NCBI RefSeq assembly: GCF_002835825.1
Contig: NZ_PIZH01000021.1
Coordinates: forward strand, 1 to 12,259
Direction: 5' to 3'
From: Methanoregula sp.
GTDB lineage: Archaea > Halobacteriota > Methanomicrobia > Methanomicrobiales > Methanospirillaceae
DNA length: 12,259 bases
The position numbers and the translations under genes are program-made. A model generated the notes under the pieces. That model made no database searches. It saw only the letters and a program-made list of their open reading frames with translations, and had not been told where the DNA came from. Of this stretch, positions 5,696 through 12,259 are shown one piece after another; position 1 is the first letter of the stretch, and each line of letters begins with the position of its first letter.

Positions 5696-6925
5696 ATGAC
5701 AGTGGCAGAGACCAGCGGAGCGGCAGCAGGAAGGATGGACCCGGAGCGGAAGCGGCTTGCGGCATTCCTCCTCTGCTTTACCGCCTTTGCCACCATGCTC
5801 GGCATCGGGATCATCACCCCCGCCCTGCCATTGTACGCGCAGCTGATGGGGGCGACCGGCTTCTGGATCGGGGTCATCTTCTCCTCGTTTGCCCTCTCAC
5901 GGACGGTCTTTTTACCAGTCTTTGGCGCGATGTCGGACTCCTGTGGCCGGAGGAATCTCCTCCTCATCGGCCTTGCCGGGTACTCCCTCTTCTCCGCCCT
6001 GTACGTGCTCGCGGACACGGTGTACCTGCTGACCCTCATCCGCTTCCTCCACGGCATAGCGGCGGCGATGGTCTTCCCCATTGCCATCGCGTACATGGGG
6101 GACATCGCGGCTGTCGGTGGAGAGGGGCGGATGATGGGCGGCTTCCACAGCGCGGCGTGCCTCGGGATGAGCTTTGGCCCCCTCATCCGCGGGGTCCTGA
6201 TGGATTACCTGGACATCTCCGCGGCGTTCCTCTGCCTCTCCCTGATAACGGCCGTCACAGCGTTTGTCTGCTTACGGCTCCTTCCCGATCACCGGGCAAA
6301 GCCCCGTGACCCTGTCCCGTTCCTTACGGCAGCCTGTCACCCGGCCCTCCGGATACCGGTGTTCTTCTACCTTGTGTACTCGGTAGCGTACGCAACGTAC
6401 CTCGTGTATCTCCCCGTTATCACCGGGACGGTGCAGCACTTCACCGGAACCGAGGTGGGAGTCCTGATCTTTGTCGGGACCGTCATTATGGCCGGGGTCC
6501 AGAAGCTCTCCGGCCGGATCGTGGACCGGTCCAACAAGTACTTCCTCCTGGCCATAGGAATAGCGGTGATCGCCGCAGCCTCGTTCGGTATCGGGCTTTC
6601 CGCGACATTCGCCGAATACGTGGGCGCCGTCATCGTGCTCGGCTGCGGCTTTGGCCTCTCGCTCACCACTATTGCGGCGCTGGTGACCATTGCCGGCCGG
6701 GAGACCGGCCAGGGCGCTGCCGCGGGCATTGCCAGCATGGCTCAGGGCATCGGCCTGATGGTCGTCCCGGTTATCTTCGGGGTCGTGATGGACACCGCGG
6801 GGATTCACGCGGTCTTCTTCGCAACAGCTGCAGTCACGCTCATCGCGATCCCGGTCCTCCTGGCCGTCGGGAAGAGCCATGCCGCGGGGCTGAAGACTCC
6901 CGTTCCCGCACTGGTTAACCGGTAA
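5696..6925 (+). CDS. MFS transporter, drug/metabolite efflux type
   Basis: This 409-residue integral membrane protein is full length for a 12-TM major facilitator. Motif A lies between TM2 and TM3 at residues 77-86 (GAMSDSCGRR), and a motif-B-like LIRFLHGIAAA follows at 114-124. The TM5 region has G157-MSF-GP-LIRG, close to the motif C of proton-drug antiporters. Hydrophobic helices continue to about residue 390, with a longer central loop around 195-215. Proton-coupled export of a small molecule from the cytoplasm is the usual job of this subgroup. Its position after the ATP-grasp ligase mirrors BacE after BacD in bacilysin clusters, so export of the ligase product (or self-protection) is the leading inference. 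The first start is used; an in-frame ATG at 5735 has a purine-rich stretch but no spacer. Confidence 0.88.
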   Translation: MTVAETSGAAAGRMDPERKRLAAFLLCFTAFATMLGIGIITPALPLYAQLMGATGFWIGVIFSSFALSRTVFLPVFGAMSDSCGRRNLLLIGLAGYSLFSALYVLADTVYLLTLIRFLHGIAAAMVFPIAIAYMGDIAAVGGEGRMMGGFHSAACLGMSFGPLIRGVLMDYLDISAAFLCLSLITAVTAFVCLRLLPDHRAKPRDPVPFLTAACHPALRIPVFFYLVYSVAYATYLVYLPVITGTVQHFTGTEVGVLIFVGTVIMAGVQKLSGRIVDRSNKYFLLAIGIAVIAAASFGIGLSATFAEYVGAVIVLGCGFGLSLTTIAALVTIAGRETGQGAAAGIASMAQGIGLMVVPVIFGVVMDTAGIHAVFFATAAVTLIAIPVLLAVGKSHAAGLKTPVPALVNR

Positions 6926-6942
6926 GGGACTTCCCGTCAGGA

Positions 6943-6991
6943 GGCTGGAAAAAATCCCCCAAGAACTTTCCAACTTCCTGCCCGCTATATA
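6943..6991 (+). promoter_or_regulatory. Promoter with 38-bp element, copy B
   Basis: Bases 6943-6980 match copy A (2844-2881) at 30 of 38 positions without gaps. Both ends are conserved (GGCTGGAAAA at the start, TTTCCAACTTCCTG at the end), and the differences fall in the middle. The TATA box TATATA at 6986-6991 begins 6 nt after the element, exactly as in copy A. The inverted repeat TGGAAA/TTTCCA is kept at 6946-6951 and 6967-6972. Transcription should start near 7017 and run into the small ORF at 7048. It lies 17 nt past the MFS stop, so the same regulator probably controls both flanks of the cluster. Confidence 0.65.
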
Positions 6992-7047
6992 CCCCTGCAT
7001 CCAACCACTGTATCAGGCCCGGAATAACCGGGCAGGAGAGATCAACC

Positions 7048-7212
7048 ATGACCAGACAGACCATCCGCAGGAGATGTCCCGGAAACGATGACCGGTTCCG
7101 CAGCTATACCGGAAACGAACGGAGGGACACACCGTTGTCCGTGTTGTGGGAGATCTTTCACCATGCTCCGTCACTACCCGTTCCGGCCGTGACGGACACC
7201 CTCCTCCAGTAG
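7048..7212 (+). CDS. 54-aa basic small protein, function unknown
   Basis: ATG at 7048 follows a GGAG at 7034-7037 and the same GATCAACC spacer sequence seen before the MFS start. The ORF ends with TAG at 7210-7212. The product begins MTRQTIRRRCPGNDDRFRSY and ends VTDTLLQ. It is Arg-rich in the first half (RRRC, ERR) with one hydrophobic stretch, LSVLWEIFHHAPSLPVPAV, that is too polar for a membrane span. No family is recognised. It was noted because it lies directly under promoter copy B and could be a peptide co-regulated with the ligase/exporter operon, perhaps a substrate, a regulator, or a mere leader of a regulatory RNA. Alternatively it is a chance ORF in a transcribed leader of the methyltransferase gene. 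Confidence 0.4.
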   Translation: MTRQTIRRRCPGNDDRFRSYTGNERRDTPLSVLWEIFHHAPSLPVPAVTDTLLQ

Positions 7213-7292
7213 TACGGATGAAACCATCATACACCTGCAACCTCCCCACGCACACTCGTATCACTGCATTGGCACCAGCAGCAGACCGGCGA

Positions 7293-7341
7293 CCGGGGTA
7301 ACACCCCCGGCCGCCCTCTTTTGAAGGGAGACAATCCCTTC
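7293..7341 (+). other. Two consecutive hairpins in the leader before the methyltransferase
   Basis: CCGGGG (7293-7298) pairs with CCCCGG (7305-7310) across a 6-nt loop. A second stem, GAAGGGA (7323-7329) with TCCCTTC (7335-7341), has a 5-nt loop and can gain two more weak pairs at its base. Neither is followed by the T-run expected of a terminator. They lie in the 172-bp gap between the 54-codon ORF and the methyltransferase. They could be transcript structures or binding sites; nothing else is seen in this gap. Confidence 0.35.
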
Positions 7342-7384
7342 GACCACAAAGCAATCATTACACCCTGCAAAACAACTATGCATC

Positions 7385-8140
7385 ATGTCAGTACCTCAAT
7401 TACCACCGTTTTTTTGGCAGATTTTCGAGTCCCTCCCCCGGCAGGGGCCCGGCACTTCTGAAGCAACGCGGAAGGTCCGGGGTCTCCTCCCAAATGTTCC
7501 CCCGGACGCGAAGATTCTCGATGTCGGCTGCGGGAGCGGGACGCAGACCCGGGACCTTGCTGCCCTCACCACCGGAGCGATAACCGCCGTCGATATCCAC
7601 CAGCCATTCCTGGACAAGCTCGATGCCTGGGCCAGAAAAGCCGGCATGGCCAACCAGGTGAAAACTGTCCGCGCCTCCATGGACGCCCTGCCGTTTCCCA
7701 AACGATCGTTTGACCTCATCTGGTCCGAGGGAGCCATCTTCATTGTCGGGTTCGAACAGGGCCTCAACCTCTGGAAGCCGTTCCTGAAGAAGGGCGGGTA
7801 CATGGTCGTGTCCGATGCCCACTGGTTCGAGCCCAACCCCCCAAAAGAACTCATGCAATGGTGGGAGAGCGAGGGATATGTCCCCGTTCCCGAAGAGGAG
7901 ATGAAGGAACGGGTGAAGCGGACCGGGCTCCGGCTTGTGGCAACGTACCGGCTGCCGGATGCCGGGTGGTGGGATAACTACTATGTCCCGCTGCTTGCCC
8001 GGATCGCGGAGCTCCGGAAGACCCATGGCGCTGTTCCGGAGGATGCCGCCCTGCTCAATGCATTGGAGCACGAAGCGGACATGTACCGGAAGTACAAGCG
8101 GTGGTATGGGTACACGTTCTTCGTGATGCAGAACGTGTAA
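7385..8140 (+). CDS. Class I SAM-dependent methyltransferase
   Basis: This 251-residue protein carries the Rossmann-fold motif I AKILDVGCGSGTQTRDLA (residues 42-59), an acidic residue at the end of strand 2 in AVDIHQ (D70), and the motif around ALPFPKRSFDLIWSEGAIF (101-119). The strand GGYMVVSDAHWF follows. This is the UbiE/Methyltransf_11 type, with an unusual C-terminal half rich in Trp and Tyr (MQWWESEGYVP, DAGWWDNYYVPL, YKRWYGYTF) that probably shapes the acceptor pocket. It should transfer a methyl group to a small molecule in the cytoplasm; the acceptor is unknown. No ribosome site precedes ATG 7385, and a weak AT-rich CATTACA lies about 28 nt upstream, so it may be leaderless. It could be a tailoring enzyme of the neighbouring ligase/exporter cluster, but that is not shown by the sequence. 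Confidence 0.82.
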   Translation: MSVPQLPPFFWQIFESLPRQGPGTSEATRKVRGLLPNVPPDAKILDVGCGSGTQTRDLAALTTGAITAVDIHQPFLDKLDAWARKAGMANQVKTVRASMDALPFPKRSFDLIWSEGAIFIVGFEQGLNLWKPFLKKGGYMVVSDAHWFEPNPPKELMQWWESEGYVPVPEEEMKERVKRTGLRLVATYRLPDAGWWDNYYVPLLARIAELRKTHGAVPEDAALLNALEHEADMYRKYKRWYGYTFFVMQNV

Positions 8141-8321
8141 GTGCCGGGTCAGTGGTGTCGTGGCTTCTTCCAATAGTGGCTGGAACACATCATCACACGG
8201 AATTTTCCCGCATCATAGCATGGTTCAGGAACGGGAGGATTGCATCCCAGAGTCCCTTTCCATCATCGGTCAAATGAGATCCGACCCGGGGCGGGATTCC
8301 GCAGCACGCCAGTCCCCCCGG

Positions 8322-8339
8322 CCCGGGGCCCTCCCCGGG
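8322..8339 (+). other. GC-rich hairpin upstream of the sensor gene
   Basis: CCCGGGG (8322-8328) and CCCCGGG (8333-8339) form a perfect 7-bp stem with loop CCCT. It lies in the 290-bp gap between the methyltransferase and the sensor, and is followed within 12 nt by ATCTTTTAAG. It might end the methyltransferase transcript or be an operator. The rest of the gap holds only a TATA-like CATATACT (8372-8379) and no convincing gene. Confidence 0.35.
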
Positions 8340-8371
8340 TAACGGGTAATCTTTTAAGAACAAGGATAAGC

Positions 8372-8379
8372 CATATACT
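8372..8379 (+). promoter_or_regulatory. TATA box of the PAS sensor gene
   Basis: CATATACT lies so that transcription would begin near 8401. This leaves a leader of about 30 nt containing the GAGGG ribosome site at 8421-8425. A second AT-rich candidate, CTTTTAAG at 8351-8358, lies 20 bp upstream. Confidence 0.4.
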
Positions 8380-8430
8380 GTTGCCGGCAGCTTTTTCGCG
8401 TTTGAGTATGACGGCGAATTGAGGGATTTG

Positions 8431-10617
8431 GTGCCGCCGCTTCCACATTGTTACCGCACGCTCATAGCCGGGGTTGCGCTCACCCTTCTCTTCTGCAGCA
8501 TTGTCCTCCCGGCACAAGCCGGGTCTGACCCCTACCGTATCCTTATCATCAACTCATATCACCCCGGGGTCTTCTTTTCGGATCGCGAGGTGCAGGGGGT
8601 CCAGGAGGCTTTTACCGGACAGAAAGCGGACTTCACCCTCGAGTACATGGATGCCAAGAAGATCACCTCACCGGAGTACCAAAAGCTCCTCTTCGACAGC
8701 TACCGGATGAAATATGCAAATACGAGGTTCGATGCAATCATCTCTCTTGATGACGATGCCTTCCGGTTTTTGCTGGAGAACGCGGATGTGCTCTTCCCTA
8801 AAACACCGGTCTTCTTCTGCGGGGTGAACAACTTCGAGGATTCGATGCTTGAAGGCAATCCCCTTTTCACGGGGGTCGTCGAGACCCTGAGCCGGAACGA
8901 GACGATTGACCTGGCCCTGGCGCTCCACCCGGGAACTGAACGAATCTACGTTATCACCGACCAGACCACGAGCGGTGAGATCAACCGCAAAATTCTCGAA
9001 AAAACCGTATCGGCCGGCCGTTTTCCCGTCCCGGTCATCTTTCTCGATGATAACCGTACAGGGCTCTCCCTTGCCGAACTGAAGGTGAAGGTGGCACACC
9101 TCCCGCAACACAGCATTGTCTACTACTCGGACTTTTTCCAGGACAAAGACAAGGTGACGTACCTTCCGACGGAAGCAATGAAGGAGATCTCAGCGGCATC
9201 ATCCGCCCCGGTTTATGCCCACGGGAGCCAGTATCTCGGCCACGGGGCCGTGGGCGGGAACATGAACAGCGGGCTCCTTCAGGGCGGGACTGCTGCTAAG
9301 ATGGCGCTTCTTAACTTCTCCGGTATCCCGGTTGCGGATATCCCGGTCTACAAAGAGGGGATGAACGAGTACATGGTTGATGAGAACATGGCCCGGCGCT
9401 GGAATATCGATATGTCCGTGTTTCCTGCCGGGATACGCGTCATCAATCACCCGGTGTCCCCCCTCGAGAAATACTGGGTATATATCGTGGCAATTGCAAT
9501 CTTCGTCCTCATCGAGACCTGGATCATCATCTCCCTCCTCATCAGCCGCAGGCAGCGACTGAAGGTTGAGAAGGACCTCAGGTCTGCGGATGAGACCCTC
9601 CGTTCCCTGATCAACGCAAACCCGGAGTCCGTCATCCTCTTCGATCCTGACGGGACGATCCTCTTCAGTAACGAGGTGGCTGCATCCCGCTACCATACAA
9701 CACCTGACAAGGCCCTTGGAAAAAACATCTTCAGTATGATGGATCCCGATCTTGCACGGCGCAGGAGAGATCTGGCCGAAATGGCAGTACGGACCCGGCA
9801 GTCCGTGCGGGCAACCGATACGCGGGACGGTCGCAGTTATGATATTACGTTTACCCCGCTTCCCGATGCGGACGGGAAGATCAGCAAGGTTGCAACCCTC
9901 GGTATCGATATCACGGAGTCACAAAATCTGCAGGACACTCTTGCCCGGATCAACCGCCGTCTCCGGAATATCGCCCAGCTTACCCGCACGGATCTCGCAA
10001 ACCAGACCTTCACGCTCCAGGGGTATTTTGAACTGATGAAGGAAAACATGCCGGAGAGGAAGCGGCAGGAATTTCTCCAGAAGATCCAGGAGATGCTCGA
10101 TGCCCTGGTTCTCTCAATCGGGATCTCGCGGCAATACCAGGATCTTGGCGATCGTCTCCCTCTCTGGCAGGATATCAACAAGGCATTCCTCTATGCCCTC
10201 TCCCACGTCAATACCGGCGCTACCCGGCGCGAACTCCTGCCGGAACCAGTCGAGGTCTATGCCGATCCCCACCTCGAGGATGCATTCATGGGCCTGATCC
10301 AGCAGACTCTCTCTGCAACTCCCCCGGCAACCATCATCCGGCTCTCCGGCTACGAGGAGGACGGATCGTACTTCCTGCTGTACGAGGACGACGGGCCGGG
10401 TATCGCCGATACGGAACGAGAGAAACTCTTCCAGCCCGAGTATCCCGAATATCGGACCCTCTTTTTGGCCAGTGAGATTCTGGATATAACCCGTATAACG
10501 ATCCGGGAGACCGGTATTGCGGGAAAGGGGCTGAGGTTCGAGATTCGCATTCCTGCCGGCGGCTTCCGCATCCTTGTGAACCAGGATAAAGACCCCGAGT
10601 CTGGATCCATGAGGTGA
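8431..10617 (+). CDS. Membrane PAS sensor with degenerate histidine-kinase module (pseudokinase)
   Basis: From GTG 8431 (728 residues) the order is: signal peptide (about 1-30, ending AQA); an extracytoplasmic domain like ABC-type substrate-binding proteins of the PF04392 kind (33-340, with RILIINSYHPG and PVFFCGVNNF); a TM helix (about 349-371, VYIVAIAIFVLIETW); a PAS domain (388-498); and a histidine-kinase-like module. In the usual methanogen 'LTRHD.NNQL' H-box the His is Thr here (LTRTDLANQTF, T520). The N-box Asn is replaced (FMGLIQQTL; G621, Q625). The G1 box DDGPGI (653-658) survives, but the G2 glycines before LFLASEIL are gone. It should still sense an external ligand and signal by conformation, but autophosphorylation is unlikely. 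A TTG at 8419 gives four more residues; GTG is preferred because GAGGG lies 5 nt before it. It appears to be monocistronic. Confidence 0.85.
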   Translation: MPPLPHCYRTLIAGVALTLLFCSIVLPAQAGSDPYRILIINSYHPGVFFSDREVQGVQEAFTGQKADFTLEYMDAKKITSPEYQKLLFDSYRMKYANTRFDAIISLDDDAFRFLLENADVLFPKTPVFFCGVNNFEDSMLEGNPLFTGVVETLSRNETIDLALALHPGTERIYVITDQTTSGEINRKILEKTVSAGRFPVPVIFLDDNRTGLSLAELKVKVAHLPQHSIVYYSDFFQDKDKVTYLPTEAMKEISAASSAPVYAHGSQYLGHGAVGGNMNSGLLQGGTAAKMALLNFSGIPVADIPVYKEGMNEYMVDENMARRWNIDMSVFPAGIRVINHPVSPLEKYWVYIVAIAIFVLIETWIIISLLISRRQRLKVEKDLRSADETLRSLINANPESVILFDPDGTILFSNEVAASRYHTTPDKALGKNIFSMMDPDLARRRRDLAEMAVRTRQSVRATDTRDGRSYDITFTPLPDADGKISKVATLGIDITESQNLQDTLARINRRLRNIAQLTRTDLANQTFTLQGYFELMKENMPERKRQEFLQKIQEMLDALVLSIGISRQYQDLGDRLPLWQDINKAFLYALSHVNTGATRRELLPEPVEVYADPHLEDAFMGLIQQTLSATPPATIIRLSGYEEDGSYFLLYEDDGPGIADTEREKLFQPEYPEYRTLFLASEILDITRITIRETGIAGKGLRFEIRIPAGGFRILVNQDKDPESGSMR

Positions 10618-10843
10618 TTCCGGGAATGGCTGACCCGGTCAGCTGGTGTTTCTACCATGTAACGCGAGTACCGTTTCTGCCCCCCATCACATACCGCAGG
10701 GTTTACGTACGGGCACTGAACCGGTATCCTCCCTTCGGAACCAGGATCCCACACCGTGCGCCGCTCGAACCGATCGTTTCCCCCATGAAACCCCGGTGCG
10801 GGGAAGAAGCCCCAATCCCGTGCATCTCGCAATCCCGGTCACG

Positions 10844-10851
10844 CATAAATA
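10844..10851 (+). promoter_or_regulatory. TATA box of the acyltransferase gene
   Basis: CATAAATA here is 24-31 nt before the ATG at 10875. No Shine-Dalgarno stands in front of that ATG, so the transcript is probably leaderless. The rest of the 257-bp gap from 10618 holds no gene that I can support. Confidence 0.5.
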
Positions 10852-10874
10852 CCATCGGCACATGATTGTTCCTG

Positions 10875-12023
10875 ATGAGCGGTAAAGATGATGCCGGGGG
10901 AGTGAAGAAGCCGCGGCTCCTATCCATCGACAACCTCCGCATCCTCGTGATCAGTCTCGTCATCGTATCGCACTGCTCGATTACCTACGGCGGCCCCGGC
11001 GGCTGGTACTTCATCGATCCGTCCAATGCCCCCGGCATACCGTTCGTCCTTGCCGTAATCGATACCGTGAACCAGTCGTTTTTCATGGGTTTCTTCACCC
11101 TTGTCTCGGCGTATTTCGTCCTGCCCTCGCTCCTCCGTAAGGGCCGGCAAACGTTCACACGCGACCGGCTTATACGGCTCGGGATACCGCTCCTGTTCTA
11201 TGTTCTGGTCATCAATCCCTTCATCCTGCTTATCCTCGAGGGGGCCGGCGCACCGCTCCCCCTGCCCGCAGCAACCCTCCTGAACCCGGTCACCGGCCCC
11301 GCGTTCGGGCCGATGTGGTTCGTCTGCTTCCTCCTCCTCGCAACCGGGGCATACCTGGTGTGGGCCGCATACAGCCCTCCGGCAGGGCCTGGCAGCGTGC
11401 CACTGCGCCCGGTCCCGGGTTTTATCCCCATTGCGGGGTTCGGCCTCCTGCTTGGGATAGTCACAGCGTTCGTCCGTGTTTTCATCCCCATCGGCTCAAC
11501 CTGGCTTTTTAATTTCCAGCTCCCGTTCTTCCCGCAGTACATCGCGCTCTTTATCGTCGGGATATGGGCTGCGGAAAACCGGTGGTTCGATTCCATCCCC
11601 AACCGCCTGGGAAAAGCCTGCACGCTCGCAGCCGTTGCACTCGTTGCCGTCGAGCCGTTCTTCATCCACGCGATCCTTGAAGCACCGGCAGGAATCTCGC
11701 TCATCACCGGTGGGCTCCAGGGAACAGCAATCCTCTATGCTCTCTGGGAGCAGATGGCGTGCGTCATGATCATCACTGCCCTCGTCTGGATCTTCTCCCG
11801 CAGGCTCAATGTTCAGGGACCGGTGACCCGTGCCATGGCCGCCGACTCCTATGCCGTGTATGTCTTCCACCCGGTCGTCCTTGTGTCGCTCTCCCTCGTA
11901 TTTGTTGGCGTTGCCCTCCCGCAGCTGGCCAAGTTCGCGATTGTCCTCCCGCTCACCATCGCGATCTCGTTCATCCTCGCCCACCTGATACGGGCTGTTC
12001 CGGGTGTGGACCGGGTACTGTAA
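10875..12023 (+). CDS. Acyltransferase-3 family membrane protein (OpgC/OafA-like)
   Basis: This 382-residue polytopic membrane protein opens with the family signature: a basic N-terminus, then LLSIDNLRILVISLVIVSH with the conserved His (H33). Next come FFMGFFTLVSAYFVLPSLL and TRDRLIRLGIPLLFYVLVI, the R-rich loop and helix typical of acyltransferase family 3 (PF01757). About ten hydrophobic helices follow, including MWFVCFLLLATGAYLVW and YAVYVFHPVVLVSLSLV, the latter being the usual C-terminal 'S-Y-x-x-Y-x-x-H' segment. Members move acetyl or succinyl groups across the membrane onto sugars, lipids or antibiotics. The acceptor here is unknown and could be a surface glycan. The start at 10875 fits the TATA spacing; a TTG nine bases upstream adds only MFL. 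Confidence 0.85.
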   Translation: MSGKDDAGGVKKPRLLSIDNLRILVISLVIVSHCSITYGGPGGWYFIDPSNAPGIPFVLAVIDTVNQSFFMGFFTLVSAYFVLPSLLRKGRQTFTRDRLIRLGIPLLFYVLVINPFILLILEGAGAPLPLPAATLLNPVTGPAFGPMWFVCFLLLATGAYLVWAAYSPPAGPGSVPLRPVPGFIPIAGFGLLLGIVTAFVRVFIPIGSTWLFNFQLPFFPQYIALFIVGIWAAENRWFDSIPNRLGKACTLAAVALVAVEPFFIHAILEAPAGISLITGGLQGTAILYALWEQMACVMIITALVWIFSRRLNVQGPVTRAMAADSYAVYVFHPVVLVSLSLVFVGVALPQLAKFAIVLPLTIAISFILAHLIRAVPGVDRVL

Positions 12024-12073
12024 GGGAATGGGACAGCAGGATGCTCAGGCGCTTCCTGAAGCTCACCACCTCC

Positions 12074-12089
12074 CCCTGCGAGTGCAGGG
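12074..12089 (+). other. Hairpin after the acyltransferase gene
   Basis: CCCTGC (12074-12079) pairs perfectly with GCAGGG (12084-12089) across a GAGT loop, 51 nt past the acyltransferase stop. It could lie in the 3' end of that transcript. It has no clear T-run, so calling it a terminator would be a guess. The TATA-like TATTTA of the next gene follows at 12094-12099. Confidence 0.3.
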
Positions 12090-12165
12090 AAGGTATTTAG
12101 CAGGTACAAGCCAAGGGATGACAGAAGCACGAACAAAACCCAAAGGACATACAAGGTGCCGGATC

Positions 12166-12259
12166 ATGACACGCCCGTTTCCTCTTATTGTCATTCTTGC
12201 CATTATCCTGTGCTGTACAGCTGGTTGCCTCTCCACACCCCCTGCAAAATCCCCCGCCC
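12166..12259 (+). CDS. N-terminal part of a lipoprotein (3' partial)
   Basis: ATG at 12166 has an AAGGTG at 12153-12158 upstream and a TATA-like TATTTA at 12094-12099. The 31 visible residues are a lipoprotein signal peptide: MTRPF, then a hydrophobic core PLIVILAIILCC, then a lipobox TAGC with the modified Cys at about residue 21. A Ser/Pro/Ala-rich linker, LSTPPAKSPA, follows. The mature protein would be anchored on the outer face of the membrane. Its function cannot be told because the window ends here. Confidence 0.7.
   Translation, partial: MTRPFPLIVILAIILCCTAGCLSTPPAKSPA

Noticed and set aside
7218..7301. 27-codon ORF just after the 54-codon ORF
   Set aside because: No ribosome binding site and no recognisable protein character; probably chance in a leader region.
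8168..8210. Possible third copy of the 38-bp element (GGCTGGAA at 8178-8185, TTTTCC further on)
   Set aside because: Only the first eight bases match well, the second half is shifted by about 2 nt, and no TATA box stands at the conserved distance.
8322..8339. Reading the GC hairpin as a bacterial-type intrinsic terminator
   Set aside because: The T-rich stretch is 12 nt away and broken, and archaeal termination relies mainly on T-runs, so I only list it as a hairpin.
8160..8342. 60-residue plus-strand ORF in the gap before the sensor gene
   Set aside because: No ribosome site, low-complexity Ser/Arg/Pro composition, and it covers the GC hairpin.
10626..10865. 79-83 residue plus-strand ORF overlapping the end of the sensor gene (GTG at 10614 or ATG at 10626)
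   Set aside because: A GTGA-type overlap makes it tempting, but the product is Pro/Arg-rich without pattern, and it runs through the TATA box of the acyltransferase gene. An equally long frame lies beside it.

Overview
The window reads as chromosomal DNA from a GC-rich methanogenic archaeon, most likely of the order Methanomicrobiales (Methanoregula or a close relative). This rests on several points. Archaeal TATA-like boxes sit about 22-30 nt before many start codons, several genes look leaderless, and others carry GGAGG-type ribosome binding sites. The window also holds families common in that group: PAS/histidine-kinase-like sensors of the 'LTRHD' type, a WHy/LEA2 protein, a DUF3795 protein and wHTH-TPR proteins. 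The genus is inferred from style, not from a marker gene. No rRNA, tRNA, CRISPR array or transposase was seen.

Left part (1-1130): the C-terminal end of an unidentified gene; a 30-residue single-pass membrane microprotein 25 nt downstream of it; then, on the minus strand, a LEA2/WHy-domain protein and a cysteine-rich DUF3795 protein.

Centre (1130-6925): a large minus-strand protein with an N-terminal winged-helix-like domain and C-terminal TPR-like helices is divergent from a tight plus-strand operon. The operon encodes a STAS anti-sigma-antagonist-like protein, a GNAT acetyltransferase, an ATP-grasp carboxylate-amine ligase and a 12-TM MFS exporter. Ligase plus exporter resembles dipeptide-antibiotic clusters of the bacilysin (BacD/BacE) kind. 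The window's best candidate for an undescribed system is therefore a small peptide-like metabolite pathway with a partner-switch-type regulator. Its product is unknown.

Right part (6926-12259): directly after the exporter is a second copy of the 38-bp element that lies before the STAS operon. The copies are 30/38 identical without gaps and sit at exactly the same distance from their TATA boxes. This second copy precedes a 54-codon small ORF with a good ribosome binding site. Next come a SAM-dependent methyltransferase, a membrane-bound PAS sensor whose histidine-kinase module has lost its phospho-acceptor His, N-box Asn and G2 glycines (a pseudokinase), an acyltransferase-3 family membrane protein, and the start of a lipoprotein cut by the window end.
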